A stretch of 64,000 nucleotides of DNA from Thiogranum sp. (GCA_024102665.1 JAGFJP010000069.1:34939-98938), one strand, 5' to 3'. Counted from the first letter of the stretch, positions 1 through 11,301 are shown. Numbers and translations: made by a program. Notes: generated from the letters alone by a model not told the origin.

Positions 1-57
1 GCTCAACACCACCAGGATCGCGATATTGGTTGCCAGGAAAAGAAATATGCGTTTCAT
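1..57 (-). CDS. htpX: Protease HtpX, N-terminal fragment
   Basis: Only the first 19 codons are inside the window; the gene runs leftward off the left edge. The visible peptide begins MKRIFLFLATNIAILVVLS, which fits the first membrane segment of HtpX, the inner-membrane M48 zinc protease for damaged membrane proteins. The zinc site lies outside the window, so the call rests on this hydrophobic start alone. It follows parC in the same direction after a 68-base gap without a clear terminator. Another membrane protein starting this way cannot be excluded. Confidence 0.6.
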   Translation of the reverse strand, partial: MKRIFLFLATNIAILVVLS

Positions 58-125
58 GCTCCACACGCCCTATATGAATGACACCTGGACCACAGATAGT
101 GGCTCACCGGGGCTTTTTCAACCCC

Positions 126-2369
126 CTATTCCGCATATACCCGGTCGACTTTCTGCAGTCCGCGCGGCAGTTTCTTCCCCTTTCGACCACGATCACCCTG
201 ATATGATTCGAGATCCGCTATCTTGAGCCTCAGGTGTCGCTTGCCGGCGTGCAGCACCAGGCTGCCGTCCGCGGCCACGCTGGTGATCCCCGTCATGTAC
301 TCTTCGCGCTTTGCCAGCTTGCCGGGGTTGATACCCTGGATCTTGATGCCTTTGCCGCGATTCAGACGTGGAACTTCAGCGGCGGGAATAACCAGCAACT
401 GTCCCTGTGCGTTAACCGCCGCGATAAAATCAGTCCCGGGATCGGTGACCGGTGCCGGCGCCAGTACCCGCGCGTTTTTCGGCACCGACAATACCGCCTT
501 GCCGGCCCTTGTACGGGCCACCAGGTCCCCCAGGCGAGCAATAAAACCGTAGCCTGCGTCAGTGGCCAGCAGATAGAGCCGGTCAGGATCGCCGGCCATC
601 ACGCCGACGAAGCTGGCACCATCCGGCGGGTTGAACCGTCCAGTGAGCGGTTCGCCCTGCCCGCGCGCCGAAGGCAATCCGTGTGCCGCAAGCGTGTAGG
701 CGCGACCTGTGGAATCGAGGAACACCGCCTGCTGGTTGCTGCGCCCGTAGGCCGCAGCCTTGAAACTGTCGCCCGCCTTGTAACTCAGCGTCTCGGGATC
801 GATCTCATGCCCCCTGGCGGCGCGCACCCAACCCTTCTCTGACAACACGACAGTAACCGGTTCGCTCGGCACCAGCGCGGTTTCATCAATCGCCTGCGCC
901 GGTTCCCTTTCCACCAGCCGCGAACGGCGCTCGTCGCCGTAGGCTTCCGTATCCGCTTCGATTTCCTTGCGCACCAGGGTTTGCAGACGTCGCTTCGAGG
1001 ACAGCGTCTTTTGCAACGTATCGCGCTCTTCGCTCAGTTCCTGTTGTTCGCCGCGGATCTTTGTTTCCTCGAGCCTGGCAAGGTGTCGTAATTTCAGATC
1101 GAGAATCGCTTCCGCCTGCCGGTCGCTAAGACTGAAGCGCGCCATCAGCACCGGTTTCGGCTCATCCTCGCTGCGGATAATGGCTATCACCTCGTCGATG
1201 TTCAGGTAGGCAATCAACAGGCCATCGAGGATGTGCAGGCGGTCGAGCACCTTGTCGAGCCTGAACTGCAGCCGTCGGGTAACGGTCGTGATGCGAAAAT
1301 CTATCCATTCCCTGAGCAGGGTGCGCAAATCCTTAACTGCGGGCCGCCCGTCAAGTCCGATCATGTTCAGGTTGATGCGGTAGCTGCGCTCCAGATCCGT
1401 GGTCGCGAACAGATGCGACATCAGCATGTCGGCATCGATGCGGCCGGAGCGCGGCACGATCAGCAGACGCGTCGGGTTTTCGTGATCGGATTCGTCACGG
1501 AGATCGGCGACCATGGGCAGCTTTTTGGCCGCCATTTGCGCCGCGATCTGCTCCAGCACCCTGGCTCCGGACACCTGGTAGGGCAGTTCAGTAATAACGA
1601 TGTCGCCGCTTTCGCGTTCATACCGGGCACGGATCCGCACGCTGCCGCTGCCGGTCTGGTAGGCGCGCAGCAGGTCGTCACGCTGCGTAATAATTTCTCC
1701 GCCGGTGGGGTAGTCCGGTCCGGGGATGTGCCGGCACAACTCATCCACTGTCGCTTTGGGATTTTCCAGCAAGTGCACCGCCGCACTCGCCACCTCGCGC
1801 AGGTTATGGGGGGGAATATCCGTTGCCATGCCCACTGCGATACCGGTAGCGCCGTTCAGCAGCACCGCCGGAAGGCGGGCCGGCAACAGCGTCGGCTCTT
1901 GCAGGGTGCCGTCGAAATTGGGCGCCCAGTCAACAGTTCCCTCGCCGAGTTCCGACAACAGCACATCGGCGAACGCAGTCAGCCGCGCTTCGGTGTAACG
2001 CATGGCGGCGAACGACTTCGGATCGTCCGGCGCGCCCCAGTTTCCCTGCCCGTCTACCAGTGGATAACGGAAGGAAAAATCCTGCGCCATGTGCACCATG
2101 GCTTCATAGCAGGCGGAATCGCCATGCGGATGAAACTTGCCAAGCACGTCGCCGACAGTACGCGCGGACTTCTTGAATTTGGCACGCGAGGAAAGTCCGA
2201 GTTCGGACATGGCGTAAACGATGCGCCGCTGTACCGGCTTCAGTCCGTCGCCGATATGGGGTAACGCGCGGTCGAGAATAACGTACATGGAATAATCCAG
2301 GTACGCCTTCTCGGTGAAGGTGCGCAGTGGAAGCGTTTCCGGGATTTCCAGAGTGGTGTCGGTAGCCAT
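126..2369 (-). CDS. parC: DNA topoisomerase IV subunit A
   Basis: 747 residues, close to the usual ParC length of about 750. ParC cuts and rejoins DNA in the ParC2ParE2 enzyme that decatenates daughter chromosomes. The breakage-reunion domain fills the N-terminal half: [15 protein letters not shown] around residues 77-91 holds the quinolone-determining Ser85 and Glu89, both in the usual sensitive state, and AMRYTEARL places the catalytic tyrosine at residue 125. The C-terminal part is a ParC-type beta-propeller rather than the longer GyrA one. It is the last gene of a leftward parE / PilZ / parC group, 42 bases after the PilZ gene. The ATG has a GGA about nine bases upstream. Confidence 0.97.
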   Translation of the reverse strand: MATDTTLEIPETLPLRTFTEKAYLDYSMYVILDRALPHIGDGLKPVQRRIVYAMSELGLSSRAKFKKSARTVGDVLGKFHPHGDSACYEAMVHMAQDFSFRYPLVDGQGNWGAPDDPKSFAAMRYTEARLTAFADVLLSELGEGTVDWAPNFDGTLQEPTLLPARLPAVLLNGATGIAVGMATDIPPHNLREVASAAVHLLENPKATVDELCRHIPGPDYPTGGEIITQRDDLLRAYQTGSGSVRIRARYERESGDIVITELPYQVSGARVLEQIAAQMAAKKLPMVADLRDESDHENPTRLLIVPRSGRIDADMLMSHLFATTDLERSYRINLNMIGLDGRPAVKDLRTLLREWIDFRITTVTRRLQFRLDKVLDRLHILDGLLIAYLNIDEVIAIIRSEDEPKPVLMARFSLSDRQAEAILDLKLRHLARLEETKIRGEQQELSEERDTLQKTLSSKRRLQTLVRKEIEADTEAYGDERRSRLVEREPAQAIDETALVPSEPVTVVLSEKGWVRAARGHEIDPETLSYKAGDSFKAAAYGRSNQQAVFLDSTGRAYTLAAHGLPSARGQGEPLTGRFNPPDGASFVGVMAGDPDRLYLLATDAGYGFIARLGDLVARTRAGKAVLSVPKNARVLAPAPVTDPGTDFIAAVNAQGQLLVIPAAEVPRLNRGKGIKIQGINPGKLAKREEYMTGITSVAADGSLVLHAGKRHLRLKIADLESYQGDRGRKGKKLPRGLQKVDRVYAE

Positions 2370-2411
2370 GCCGGTTCCGTATCTGTTGCGGGACGGCGCG
2401 TATTGTACCGA

Positions 2412-5051
2412 TCAGCGCGGTGAAGAGTGAAGCTTCTTTGACTGTATTTCGTGCCGGGCAGCTCGTAAAGCGGACCACTCGTCGGTGAAATCGAGCAGCT
2501 CAGCGTAGCCGACCGGCGCGTGGGCGAGTTCGGAAAGCCTGACCGCGCGATGCCTCGACTGGGCGCGCACCGGCTCTATCATTTTGTCGAACGCCTTTTC
2601 ATCAAGATGCTGTATGAACGTTGCCACGACCTTCATGCAACGCCAGTCCTCATATTCAGGCAACTTCATCAGAAAGGCCTCGCGGCCGGCGTCAGACGCG
2701 AAATCGAGTTCGGTAGCCATGTGAATAAAGGACTGACCGACAAGCTCATCGAATTCCCTGTAGAGATACAATTCGAGCTCGAAGGGCGTCGGCCGTTCGT
2801 CGGAATTCCTGTTCTGCCGCGCAAGGATCTGGACTGCGTCATACAGTGCCGTGACGATGCGTCGCTCGGTCAGGCAACGGAAATCGTAGCCGCCCTCGAC
2901 CCGGAAGAACTCCAGCAGCGGATTGCCCGATTCCGGCACACCGACAAACTGTAGCCGGGCCCCGCCTTCGGCATTGCGTGCCAGGAAAAACGGCAGTGTC
3001 GGGACATTGAGCGCCAGCACCGCTTCGTAGACCCGCGATGCGGTCGCGCCCCATATATCACCGATATCCACGCCCAGCTTGTGCTGGTTTTTGGTGATCA
3101 GTTCGACAAAAAATTCCTTCAATCCCTCCCTTGAAGCGCCCAGAACCCGCTCCAGCATCAACAGGGTTCCATCCTCTTCATTACGCGAATTCACAACGCG
3201 ATAGGGTATATTCATGAGGTTGGTGGAGGCCTTTTTCTGCTGTAGCGACACCAGGCCGACTTTTACCGGAGCACCCTGCGCCAGGGTTACCTGTTCGTCG
3301 CATCTGACGCACATGCCCCGTGTGGAGATGTCTTTCGATATGCCATGCAGACTCCTGTTGCCAATGTCGATATCCACGCGGGTTTCCGCCAGGTAGCGGT
3401 CCTCGCGACGACGCTCCACATAACCGAAGCGGATCAACTCCGGGCGCAGATGCTGCGGGGGGATCGTGGCCTTTTCCCTCACCGCACCGTCCATGATGCC
3501 GCGTAGTTCGCTTCCCACCCATGCACCGAGCGTGCCGGCGTCCGATGCCCCGTCGCCACCCAGCACCCGGCGGAAATCCTGGGTCACGTCTGCGATATAG
3601 CCGACGAGATGCAGCCTGAGCAGTCGTTCCCTCAGCGCCACCATCTGGGTCTCTGATTTATGCTGCAGGCGCTGCGAAACCTCATCCAGTTTGGTCTCCG
3701 GCACCGACAGCGCCGGTGACCGGCTGATATGGACCTTGACGATACAGTGTTCGGATTGCGCGAGCGCGTAACGTATCAGATCGTGGAATTCGCCTGCGGT
3801 CGAGCACTCGAAGTCCGCGGCGGAATGGATGCGCATGCACTGGTCACCTCCGCCGCGCTGACGGTACATCGCCAGTATGAAAGATGCATGCTCCTCTAAC
3901 CGCACCAGGCGCTGAGGCAGACAGATGGGCGTAAAATTATAATTATCGGAATCTGTGCAGAAGAACCGCGCCAGATGCGAGTTGCCTTCGCTCATCGCAA
4001 CGGCCTGAATGCGCGCTCCGCATTCGTCATCGCGTTCGACGAAAAACGGGATCTGGTTTGCGCTTTGCGCGTAGCAGCGCTCGTAATACCAGCACAGCAC
4101 AGACTGGAATTCATCGTCCACATCGAGTTTGTATTTGATCTTGTAACGCTCGATGAGATCTTCAACAAGCCGGGAAAATCCGGGCGGACGGGCGGTGTCC
4201 TGACGCGTCAGATACAGTGCCGTCTCCGCCTCGCGGTCCTGGATATCGACCACGTTATAGATCACCCGCATCTGGCCGGATTTATCTGCTTCTGCCGGCA
4301 GACCGTGCAGGGTGACCATGACCTCCTGCCCCTTTTTGAATGTCGTCAGACCCTTGATGCGAATCTGCATACCCGAGACCGAGATATCGCGGGTAACGCC
4401 GCTGCTCTTGATGTTGCCGCGTTGCAGGCTGACAGTGCAGGCATACTGAAGCCGGGGATGTTTGCGTCTGCGAAAATATCCCAGTGGCAGGATATCCGGG
4501 TTATCAACAAACTCGGCGGTAACATCCGTTTCGGACACAGAGCGTTCGTTACCGGCCGCTCCGGCTCTTTCCACAGCGGCCGCGCGGGCGCGCTCAAGGC
4601 GCCGTTGCTCGATCTCCTCGCGTCTTCTGGCTGCCATTTCACGCGCGTTTTCCTGGGCGTGAAGCGTATGCGCGCCGCCAACAATTGCCTCGAAAGTGCC
4701 AACGGTAAACACGCCCTTGTGTTCACGCAAGCCTTGCTCGAACATCTGAAAGGAAATGTCGTCGAGGTAATGGACCCTGTCATTAAAGGCGTAGGGACGA
4801 CATTCACCCGCCACACGGCCACGCATATCGACGGTCTGGAAGCAGGGTCGCGTCAGGCGGGATTCTTCCATGCGCTGGAGAAAACGCCCGGTATCGGAAC
4901 TTTCAACGACGATCTCGGTGATCAGCTCCTTGCTGTCAGAACCGACGCTGGACCGCTTGAAATGCTTTACGATGATCTCGCCCATGGCTCCAGGAACACG
5001 CTGACCGCGTTCGCGCGCGCAGAGATTAAGAATCACATGAAATTCATGCAC
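2412..5051 (-). CDS. Large protein with two PilZ domains in an internal tandem duplication
   Basis: 879 residues. Two PilZ domains, the usual c-di-GMP receptor fold, can be seen. The first has RRRKHPR at 194-200 and DISVSG at 222-227; the second has RRREDR at 547-552 and DISTRG at 574-579. Each is followed by the same kind of roughly 200-residue region that I do not recognise. Residues 334-364 and 686-716 align without gaps with 14 of 31 identities (shared PFF, GAR, Q, FF), and both copies end near a VGY motif (483-485 and 847-849). Residues 1-190 include a charged, probably coiled stretch at 135-165. No membrane segment or enzymatic motif is visible. The longest reading starts at a GTG; an ATG at 4985 (residue 23) is an alternative start, and neither has a strong ribosome site. 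It lies between parE and parC with gaps of 33 and 42 bases, so it is probably co-transcribed with them. Confidence 0.85.
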   Translation of the reverse strand: MHEFHVILNLCARERGQRVPGAMGEIIVKHFKRSSVGSDSKELITEIVVESSDTGRFLQRMEESRLTRPCFQTVDMRGRVAGECRPYAFNDRVHYLDDISFQMFEQGLREHKGVFTVGTFEAIVGGAHTLHAQENAREMAARRREEIEQRRLERARAAAVERAGAAGNERSVSETDVTAEFVDNPDILPLGYFRRRKHPRLQYACTVSLQRGNIKSSGVTRDISVSGMQIRIKGLTTFKKGQEVMVTLHGLPAEADKSGQMRVIYNVVDIQDREAETALYLTRQDTARPPGFSRLVEDLIERYKIKYKLDVDDEFQSVLCWYYERCYAQSANQIPFFVERDDECGARIQAVAMSEGNSHLARFFCTDSDNYNFTPICLPQRLVRLEEHASFILAMYRQRGGGDQCMRIHSAADFECSTAGEFHDLIRYALAQSEHCIVKVHISRSPALSVPETKLDEVSQRLQHKSETQMVALRERLLRLHLVGYIADVTQDFRRVLGGDGASDAGTLGAWVGSELRGIMDGAVREKATIPPQHLRPELIRFGYVERRREDRYLAETRVDIDIGNRSLHGISKDISTRGMCVRCDEQVTLAQGAPVKVGLVSLQQKKASTNLMNIPYRVVNSRNEEDGTLLMLERVLGASREGLKEFFVELITKNQHKLGVDIGDIWGATASRVYEAVLALNVPTLPFFLARNAEGGARLQFVGVPESGNPLLEFFRVEGGYDFRCLTERRIVTALYDAVQILARQNRNSDERPTPFELELYLYREFDELVGQSFIHMATELDFASDAGREAFLMKLPEYEDWRCMKVVATFIQHLDEKAFDKMIEPVRAQSRHRAVRLSELAHAPVGYAELLDFTDEWSALRAARHEIQSKKLHSSPR

Positions 5052-5084
5052 TTAACAATCCGGCGGGGACGCCGGTAAACCCGA

Positions 5085-6995
<1,911 letters not shown>

Positions 6996-7037
6996 TTAAC
7001 GGGGGCCAATGCTACCGAAAGCGCGGCAGCGGCGCTA

Positions 7038-7577
7038 TTAATGAAAATCCGGATAGCGGGTTTTGAGTTTCCTCAGAATCTGCGCCCTGGTGTCGCCGCT
7101 TGGCAACGGACAGAAATACTCATCGATAAGCGTCGCGCGGTAGCGATCCTGGCTGACTGGACGGAGGAATTGCCATTGCGATTTCCCGACGAGATGGAAA
7201 CGCCCTTGTGCGCCATAGGCATAACGCCGGTACTGGCGGCGCGTGCAGCGTATGCCTTCGTAGACCACATTCTCGGCCCCCGAAGCTGAGCGCAGCACAG
7301 CTGTATAGCGAATCACACCTTCCTCGTCGACATCCAGCGACGCGGGATCTATCCAGAACGTGAACGGGAAATCCCTCAATTTCAAATCGACCTGGATCAG
7401 CTTGTCAGAATCCGGATAAGGCGGCAAAACAAGGGGCCGTTCCGGCTTCTTTTCCGGCTCTATATAAGCCGGTAAAGCGTCCTCGCCGTAAATGTCCTCT
7501 TCGATCGACCAGGCAGACCGCCAGCATGCCAGAACCGCGAAACCGATCAGGGCTGGTAAATACCGCTTCAAATTCAT
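7038..7577 (-). CDS. CNP1-like family secreted protein
   Basis: 179 residues from the ATG at 7577. A signal peptide is clear (MNLKRYLPALIGFAVLAC, probable cleavage after AWS), so the product is expected in the periplasm. The mature part matches the CNP1-like family: FPFTFWIDPASLDVDEEG, RYTAVLRSASGAENV and YEGIRCTRRQYRRYAYG. No enzymatic role is known for this family. The reading frame stays open upstream to 7931, overlapping the hsp20 gene, but that extension is arginine- and proline-rich and would bury the signal peptide, so the internal ATG is preferred. It lies 66 bases upstream of parE. Confidence 0.85.
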   Translation of the reverse strand: MNLKRYLPALIGFAVLACWRSAWSIEEDIYGEDALPAYIEPEKKPERPLVLPPYPDSDKLIQVDLKLRDFPFTFWIDPASLDVDEEGVIRYTAVLRSASGAENVVYEGIRCTRRQYRRYAYGAQGRFHLVGKSQWQFLRPVSQDRYRATLIDEYFCPLPSGDTRAQILRKLKTRYPDFH

Positions 7578-7814
7578 CGTCACTTTAGGGCTTTGTCGCA
7601 GCAGTTTAGCGGCCCATCCCCCGGGAGAACAACCGCACGCCCGGCGTTGCCAGACATCAGCTGGCGAAACCAGGGTCCTCGCACGCTGTTTTCCCTCCGC
7701 GGAATGGAATCCCCGCCGCGGCGCGCCCGGGTCGCGTGAAGCACCGGGCGCCCGTCTTCGAATACCATGCATGGCCAAGCGCTCGTAAACACCCGGGCGG
7801 CGCATCTCGCCGAC

Positions 7815-7835
7815 CCGGGACCCGTTTCGTCCCGG
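7815..7835 (-). terminator. Short GC hairpin after hsp20
   Basis: CCGGGAC (7815-7821) and GTCCCGG (7829-7835) form a perfect 7-bp stem with a 7-base loop directly after the hsp20 stop codon. No U-run follows on either strand, so it may protect the mRNA end rather than terminate. The rest of 7578-7836, between the CNP1-like gene and hsp20, shows nothing else I can support. Confidence 0.35.
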
Positions 7836-7836
7836 T

Positions 7837-8283
7837 TCAACCCTGAACCTGTATCCGTCTGGGCTGCACCTTTTCCTGCTTGGGAATAACGATTTCCAGC
7901 ACGCCGTCCGCAACTTTGGCGCTGATGGCATCGGCGTTTACGGTATCGGGAAGGCTGAAACGACGGAAAAAGCTGCCACGCACACGCTCCATGCGCTTGT
8001 AACCTCCACGCTCTTCCCTGCTCTCGCTCTTGCGTTCCCCCTTGATCGACAGCACGCCGTCCACCATGTTGACCTCGATATCCGCGGGATTGACGCCCGG
8101 CACGTCAGCATGGATCACATAGCGATCGCTTTCCTCCCGGATATCCACTGCAGGGACCCAGTCGCTGGTAGCGAGCTGACCGTCGCTTTCGCCGGGTCTG
8201 CCGACCCTGGTGTCGAACAAACGGTCGATTTCGTGATGCAGCTGATTCATCAGGCCCCATGGTTCATAACGAACTAAAGACAT
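7837..8283 (-). CDS. Hsp20 / alpha-crystallin small heat-shock protein
   Basis: 148 residues. Small heat-shock proteins hold unfolding proteins in a refoldable state without using ATP. The alpha-crystallin domain spans roughly residues 40-140 and ends in the typical VADGVLEIVIPK strand followed by a short tail with an IQV motif. The N-terminal MSLVRYEPWGLMNQLHHEI is typical of the proteobacterial class. The start is fixed by a GGAGG seven bases upstream of the ATG at 8283, although five further codons are open upstream. A heat-shock promoter lies about 55 bases upstream. It is probably transcribed alone. Confidence 0.95.
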   Translation of the reverse strand: MSLVRYEPWGLMNQLHHEIDRLFDTRVGRPGESDGQLATSDWVPAVDIREESDRYVIHADVPGVNPADIEVNMVDGVLSIKGERKSESREERGGYKRMERVRGSFFRRFSLPDTVNADAISAKVADGVLEIVIPKQEKVQPRRIQVQG

Positions 8284-8338
8284 TTTATACCTCCACATGC
8301 ACAGTCATGGCACGCCACCCGGCGCCCTCATACCCATC

Positions 8339-8367
8339 AGATGGGATCTGCAGGCACGGAATTCAAG
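8339..8367 (-). promoter_or_regulatory. Sigma-32 type heat-shock promoter of hsp20
   Basis: On the minus strand, CTTGAAT (8367-8361) is followed after 14 bases by TCCCATCT (8346-8339). This fits the RpoH consensus CTTGAAA-N11-16-CCCCATNT with one mismatch in each element, and the position about 55 bases before the hsp20 ATG is right. The remainder of 8284-8552 holds no convincing gene; the small rightward frames there look like chance openings. Confidence 0.75.
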
Positions 8368-8552
8368 ACCCGGCGCACCTGTGCCAGAGAAAACGCCCGA
8401 CAGATTGCCGGCCGCATATCGGGAAGCCATACCACCGCCCCCCCGCGGCATCATGCGCAGCAACGTCCGTGCAGGTCAGTGCCTGCGAGCCGCACGGCAG
8501 AGAAGCAGGACCTAGTGGTCCATGCAGGAATCAGTAACGCTCAGCCGGAGCG

Positions 8553-9149
8553 CTAGTCAAGGTCGGCAACCAGCGACGCGCGTATGTTCTCGGGCAGCGG
8601 CTCCAGCTGATGCGTGTAGATTTTGTGACTGACCCCGATACCCAGCGCTTTGCCCGCCTTTGCAGCGGCGATCATTTCGTCACTCAGTCCGAATCGCAGA
8701 AAGTGCACCGATGAGGTCTTTTCGCCGGTCTCGCGTTCCATGTCCTCATCGGCAACCGCGAATACCGGATCGAACCCATCCACGCGAACCCAGACTTCAT
8801 CCTCCACATCGATCAATTCCGCGAGTTTCCGGCGCCGCTCTTCCTCGTCCGGAATTTCGATCATGAAAGTGGCTTTCCAGTTGCTGCCGTCCGGGATCAG
8901 CGCATTATAGGCATCGAGTTCTTCCTGGATGCCATCGGCTTCGAAAATCCGTTCGGCGCGCAACATTTCCTGCACCTGGTATTGCATGGTCAGGCGGTCC
9001 TCGAAGTACAGGCCGGCGATCGGACCCAGCGGCACGCGACGGTTTTTCTTGTGCGCCATGACCTGGGCACGAAATTCGGGCCGCACCTCGGAGTACTGCT
9101 CGAGCGAATACAGATCGTTGCGTGTCAGTTTGTTCACAGGCGACCTCAC
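8553..9149 (-). CDS. DUF3501 family protein
   Basis: 198 residues. It matches the DUF3501 family: LTRNDLYSLEQY at the start, then HKKNRRVPLGP, YFEDRLTMQYQVQEMLRAE, and a C-terminal region with SSVHFLRF. The family is repeatedly found beside rubrerythrin and a two-domain Fe-S oxidoreductase, as here, and its biochemical role is not known. No signal peptide or membrane segment is visible, so it is probably cytoplasmic. It starts with GTG, overlapping the stop of the Fe-S gene by four bases (GTGA), which indicates translational coupling. Confidence 0.9.
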   Translation of the reverse strand: MRSPVNKLTRNDLYSLEQYSEVRPEFRAQVMAHKKNRRVPLGPIAGLYFEDRLTMQYQVQEMLRAERIFEADGIQEELDAYNALIPDGSNWKATFMIEIPDEEERRRKLAELIDVEDEVWVRVDGFDPVFAVADEDMERETGEKTSSVHFLRFGLSDEMIAAAKAGKALGIGVSHKIYTHQLEPLPENIRASLVADLD

Positions 9150-10483
9150 TCTATTCCATAGGCCATGCGCAGCAGCTTGAGCGGGTGTTCCGGCTGCTTG
9201 CGCACAGTCAGTCCGTTTTCGATCTGGTGACCGGCCATCGGACAGTCACTGCAATAATGATCCGCGTCGGATTTTTCCACGCGAGTCACAACAGGTTTTG
9301 CGATTTGCATGGAGATTTCGTGAAATTCCTTTTTCACCGCGTATGTGCCATTGTGGCCTGAGCAGCGCTCTATCGCCTCCACCGCAGTATCCGGAACCAG
9401 CTGCAGCAACTCGCGCGTCTTCAGGCCGATATTCTGGACGCGCAGGTGACAGGGAACATGGTAAGCGATCTTGCCAAGACTGTTCTTGAAATCGGTTTTC
9501 AACTGGTTGTGCCTGTGGCGCAGCATCAGGTACTCGAACGGGTCATAGATGTTGTCGCGCACTTTCGCGACATCCGCATCGTCGGGGAACATCAGAGGCA
9601 ATTCCTGCTTGAACATGAGTACGCAGGACGGTACCGGCGCAACGATGTCCCAGCCCTGGTCGACCAGCGACACCAGTTGCGGAATATTGGCATCCCGCGC
9701 TTTGGCGACGGCATCCAGATCACCCAGTTCCAGCTTCGGCATTCCGCAACAACGCTCGGTTTCCGTCAACCGCACCGGGATATCGTTGTGCTCGAACACC
9801 GCGACCAGGTCCTCGCCGAGGTCGGGCTCATTGTAGTTGCCGTAACAGGTGGCGAACAGCGCAACCTTGCCGCGCGTCGGACCGGCCTGCGCAGCCGCCT
9901 CGGCGTCATGGTTGCGAGTCAGATCCAGACGCTTTCGCAGCGTCTTGCTATGGTAATCCGGCAACAGCGCGCCGGGATGCACCTCGAGCAGTTCCTCGAT
10001 GACCTTGCGTCCCGCCTTGTTGCGGTTAACCGCATTGACCACCGATGAGACCACCGGTATCCCCGCCAGGGTACCGACCAGATCGGTTGAAGTGAGCAGC
10101 TTGTCGCGTGTCCGCGTTTTGCCCTGCCTGTGTTTCACCGCCTTGGCGCGCAGCATCAGGTGCGGGAAATCCACATTCCATTCGTGCGGTGGAACATACG
10201 GACACTTGGTCATGAAGCACATGTCGCACAGGTAACAGTGATCGACGACATCCCAATACACGCGCTTGTCAACGCCGTCCAGTTCCATGGTTTCGGATTC
10301 GTCGATGGCGTCGAACAGCGTAGGAAATGCATTGCAGAGGCTGAAACAGCGCCGGCAACCGTGACAAACATCGAATACGCGCTCGAGTTCCTGCAGCAGG
10401 GACGACTCGTCGTAAAAATCAGGGTTTTGCCAATCGAGTGAATGGCGGGTCGGCGGTTCAAGACTGCCTTCGCGAACAGACAT
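9146..10483 (-). CDS. Heterodisulfide-reductase-like (GlpC-type) Fe-S oxidoreductase
   Basis: 445 residues. Two 4Fe-4S ferredoxin-type sites are seen near the N-terminus: Cys40, 43, 46, 50 in CHGCRRCFSLC and Cys83, 86, 89, 94 in CYLCDMCFMTKC. The C-terminal half carries two cysteine-rich (CCG) regions: ERCCGMPKLE is complete, while the second reads ERCSGHNG and has lost one of its paired cysteines. Such proteins pass electrons between quinone, flavin or thiol partners; the substrate here is unknown. The ATG has GGAG seven bases upstream. It is the middle gene of the rubrerythrin / Fe-S / DUF3501 operon. Confidence 0.92.
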   Translation of the reverse strand: MSVREGSLEPPTRHSLDWQNPDFYDESSLLQELERVFDVCHGCRRCFSLCNAFPTLFDAIDESETMELDGVDKRVYWDVVDHCYLCDMCFMTKCPYVPPHEWNVDFPHLMLRAKAVKHRQGKTRTRDKLLTSTDLVGTLAGIPVVSSVVNAVNRNKAGRKVIEELLEVHPGALLPDYHSKTLRKRLDLTRNHDAEAAAQAGPTRGKVALFATCYGNYNEPDLGEDLVAVFEHNDIPVRLTETERCCGMPKLELGDLDAVAKARDANIPQLVSLVDQGWDIVAPVPSCVLMFKQELPLMFPDDADVAKVRDNIYDPFEYLMLRHRHNQLKTDFKNSLGKIAYHVPCHLRVQNIGLKTRELLQLVPDTAVEAIERCSGHNGTYAVKKEFHEISMQIAKPVVTRVEKSDADHYCSDCPMAGHQIENGLTVRKQPEHPLKLLRMAYGIE

Positions 10484-10570
10484 TGCGTGCTCCTGGCAAA
10501 TCGAACGATAGACGGGCGCGATGTCCGCGAGCGCGCCCCGCGGACATCGCTCGCGGAATCACGGGCGTTC

Positions 10571-10990
10571 TCAGTTGTCCAGACTGTCGAGCGCTTTCTG
10601 GAAACGGTTGGCGTGGGAACGTTCGGCCTTGGCCAACGTCTCGAACCAGTCGGCGATTTCGTCGAAGCCTTCATCGCGCGCCGACTTCGCCATCCCGGGA
10701 TACATATCGGTGTATTCGTGGGTTTCACCGGCGATAGCCGCCTTCAGGTTGTCCGAAGTGCCGCCGATCGGTAGACCGGTCGCCGGATCGCCCACGGCTT
10801 CCAGGTACTCGAGGTGACCGTGCGCATGGCCGGTTTCGCCTTCCGCGGTGGAGCGGAATACCGCTGCGACATCGTTGTAGCCTTCTACGTCGGCTTTGGC
10901 CGCGAAATACAGGTAACGGCGATTGGCCTGGGATTCACCGGCGAACGCCGCTTTCAGGTTGTCTTCAGTCTTACTTCCTTTCAGATCCAT
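10571..10990 (-). CDS. Rubrerythrin without a rubredoxin domain
   Basis: 139 residues, only the ferritin-like four-helix domain. Rubrerythrins reduce hydrogen peroxide at a di-iron site. The ligands are visible: Glu19 in [10 protein letters not shown]52xxH55, Glu89/Glu92 in GETHEY, and E123xxH126. The C-terminal rubredoxin domain of classical rubrerythrin is absent, so electrons must come from a partner, for which the downstream Fe-S oxidoreductase is a natural candidate (inference). A GGAGG sits nine bases before the ATG. It is the first gene of the operon. Confidence 0.93.
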   Translation of the reverse strand: MDLKGSKTEDNLKAAFAGESQANRRYLYFAAKADVEGYNDVAAVFRSTAEGETGHAHGHLEYLEAVGDPATGLPIGGTSDNLKAAIAGETHEYTDMYPGMAKSARDEGFDEIADWFETLAKAERSHANRFQKALDSLDN

Positions 10991-11038
10991 CAGCTTTAAC
11001 CTCCGAAATACGGTTATTGAAAAAGGCCCATGTCCACA

Positions 11039-11055
11039 TTTAGACTGATTCTAAA
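11039..11055. promoter_or_regulatory. PerR/Fur-like palindrome upstream of rubrerythrin
   Basis: TTTAGACTGATTCTAAA is a perfect inverted repeat with 6-bp arms and a 5-bp centre. It matches the PerR box TTAnAATnATTnTAA at 11 of 12 fixed positions. It lies about 50 bases upstream of the rubrerythrin ATG, and the leftward strand of the same site contains TAGAAT, a plausible -10 element, so a bound repressor would block transcription. The rest of 10991-11301 holds only the -10-like boxes of the next gene. Confidence 0.6.
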
Positions 11056-11264
11056 CAGGTGTCTTAATCTAGCCCACCACAGGCGGGGTGTCAATCTCGC
11101 TCGATGATCGAAAGTTAAGGGGAAGCCTGATTGCCGACGCAAACAGCTGTGGCATTATCGAGTCATCCGCAGACGATGATGCGTCAATGCAACGGGCAAG
11201 ACCCATCCGTTTCCGGCGACAGGTCGGTGAGTTCTGCGCGTCAGGCGCAAACCGAAAACGCGAC

Positions 11265-11284
11265 TATAATAGATGGCCTATAAT
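11265..11284 (+). promoter_or_regulatory. Two TATAAT boxes before the PEP-CTERM-like gene
   Basis: Perfect TATAAT hexamers occur at 11265-11270 and 11279-11284, 32 and 18 bases before the ATG at 11302. No good -35 hexamer is found at the usual spacing for either, so this is a weak or activator-dependent promoter candidate. Confidence 0.4.
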
Positions 11285-11301
11285 TAGATTGGTGGGAAGT
11301 C

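Noticed and set aside
7578..7931. N-terminal extension of the CNP1-like protein
   Set aside because: It would overlap hsp20 and place 118 arginine- and proline-rich residues before a normal signal peptide.
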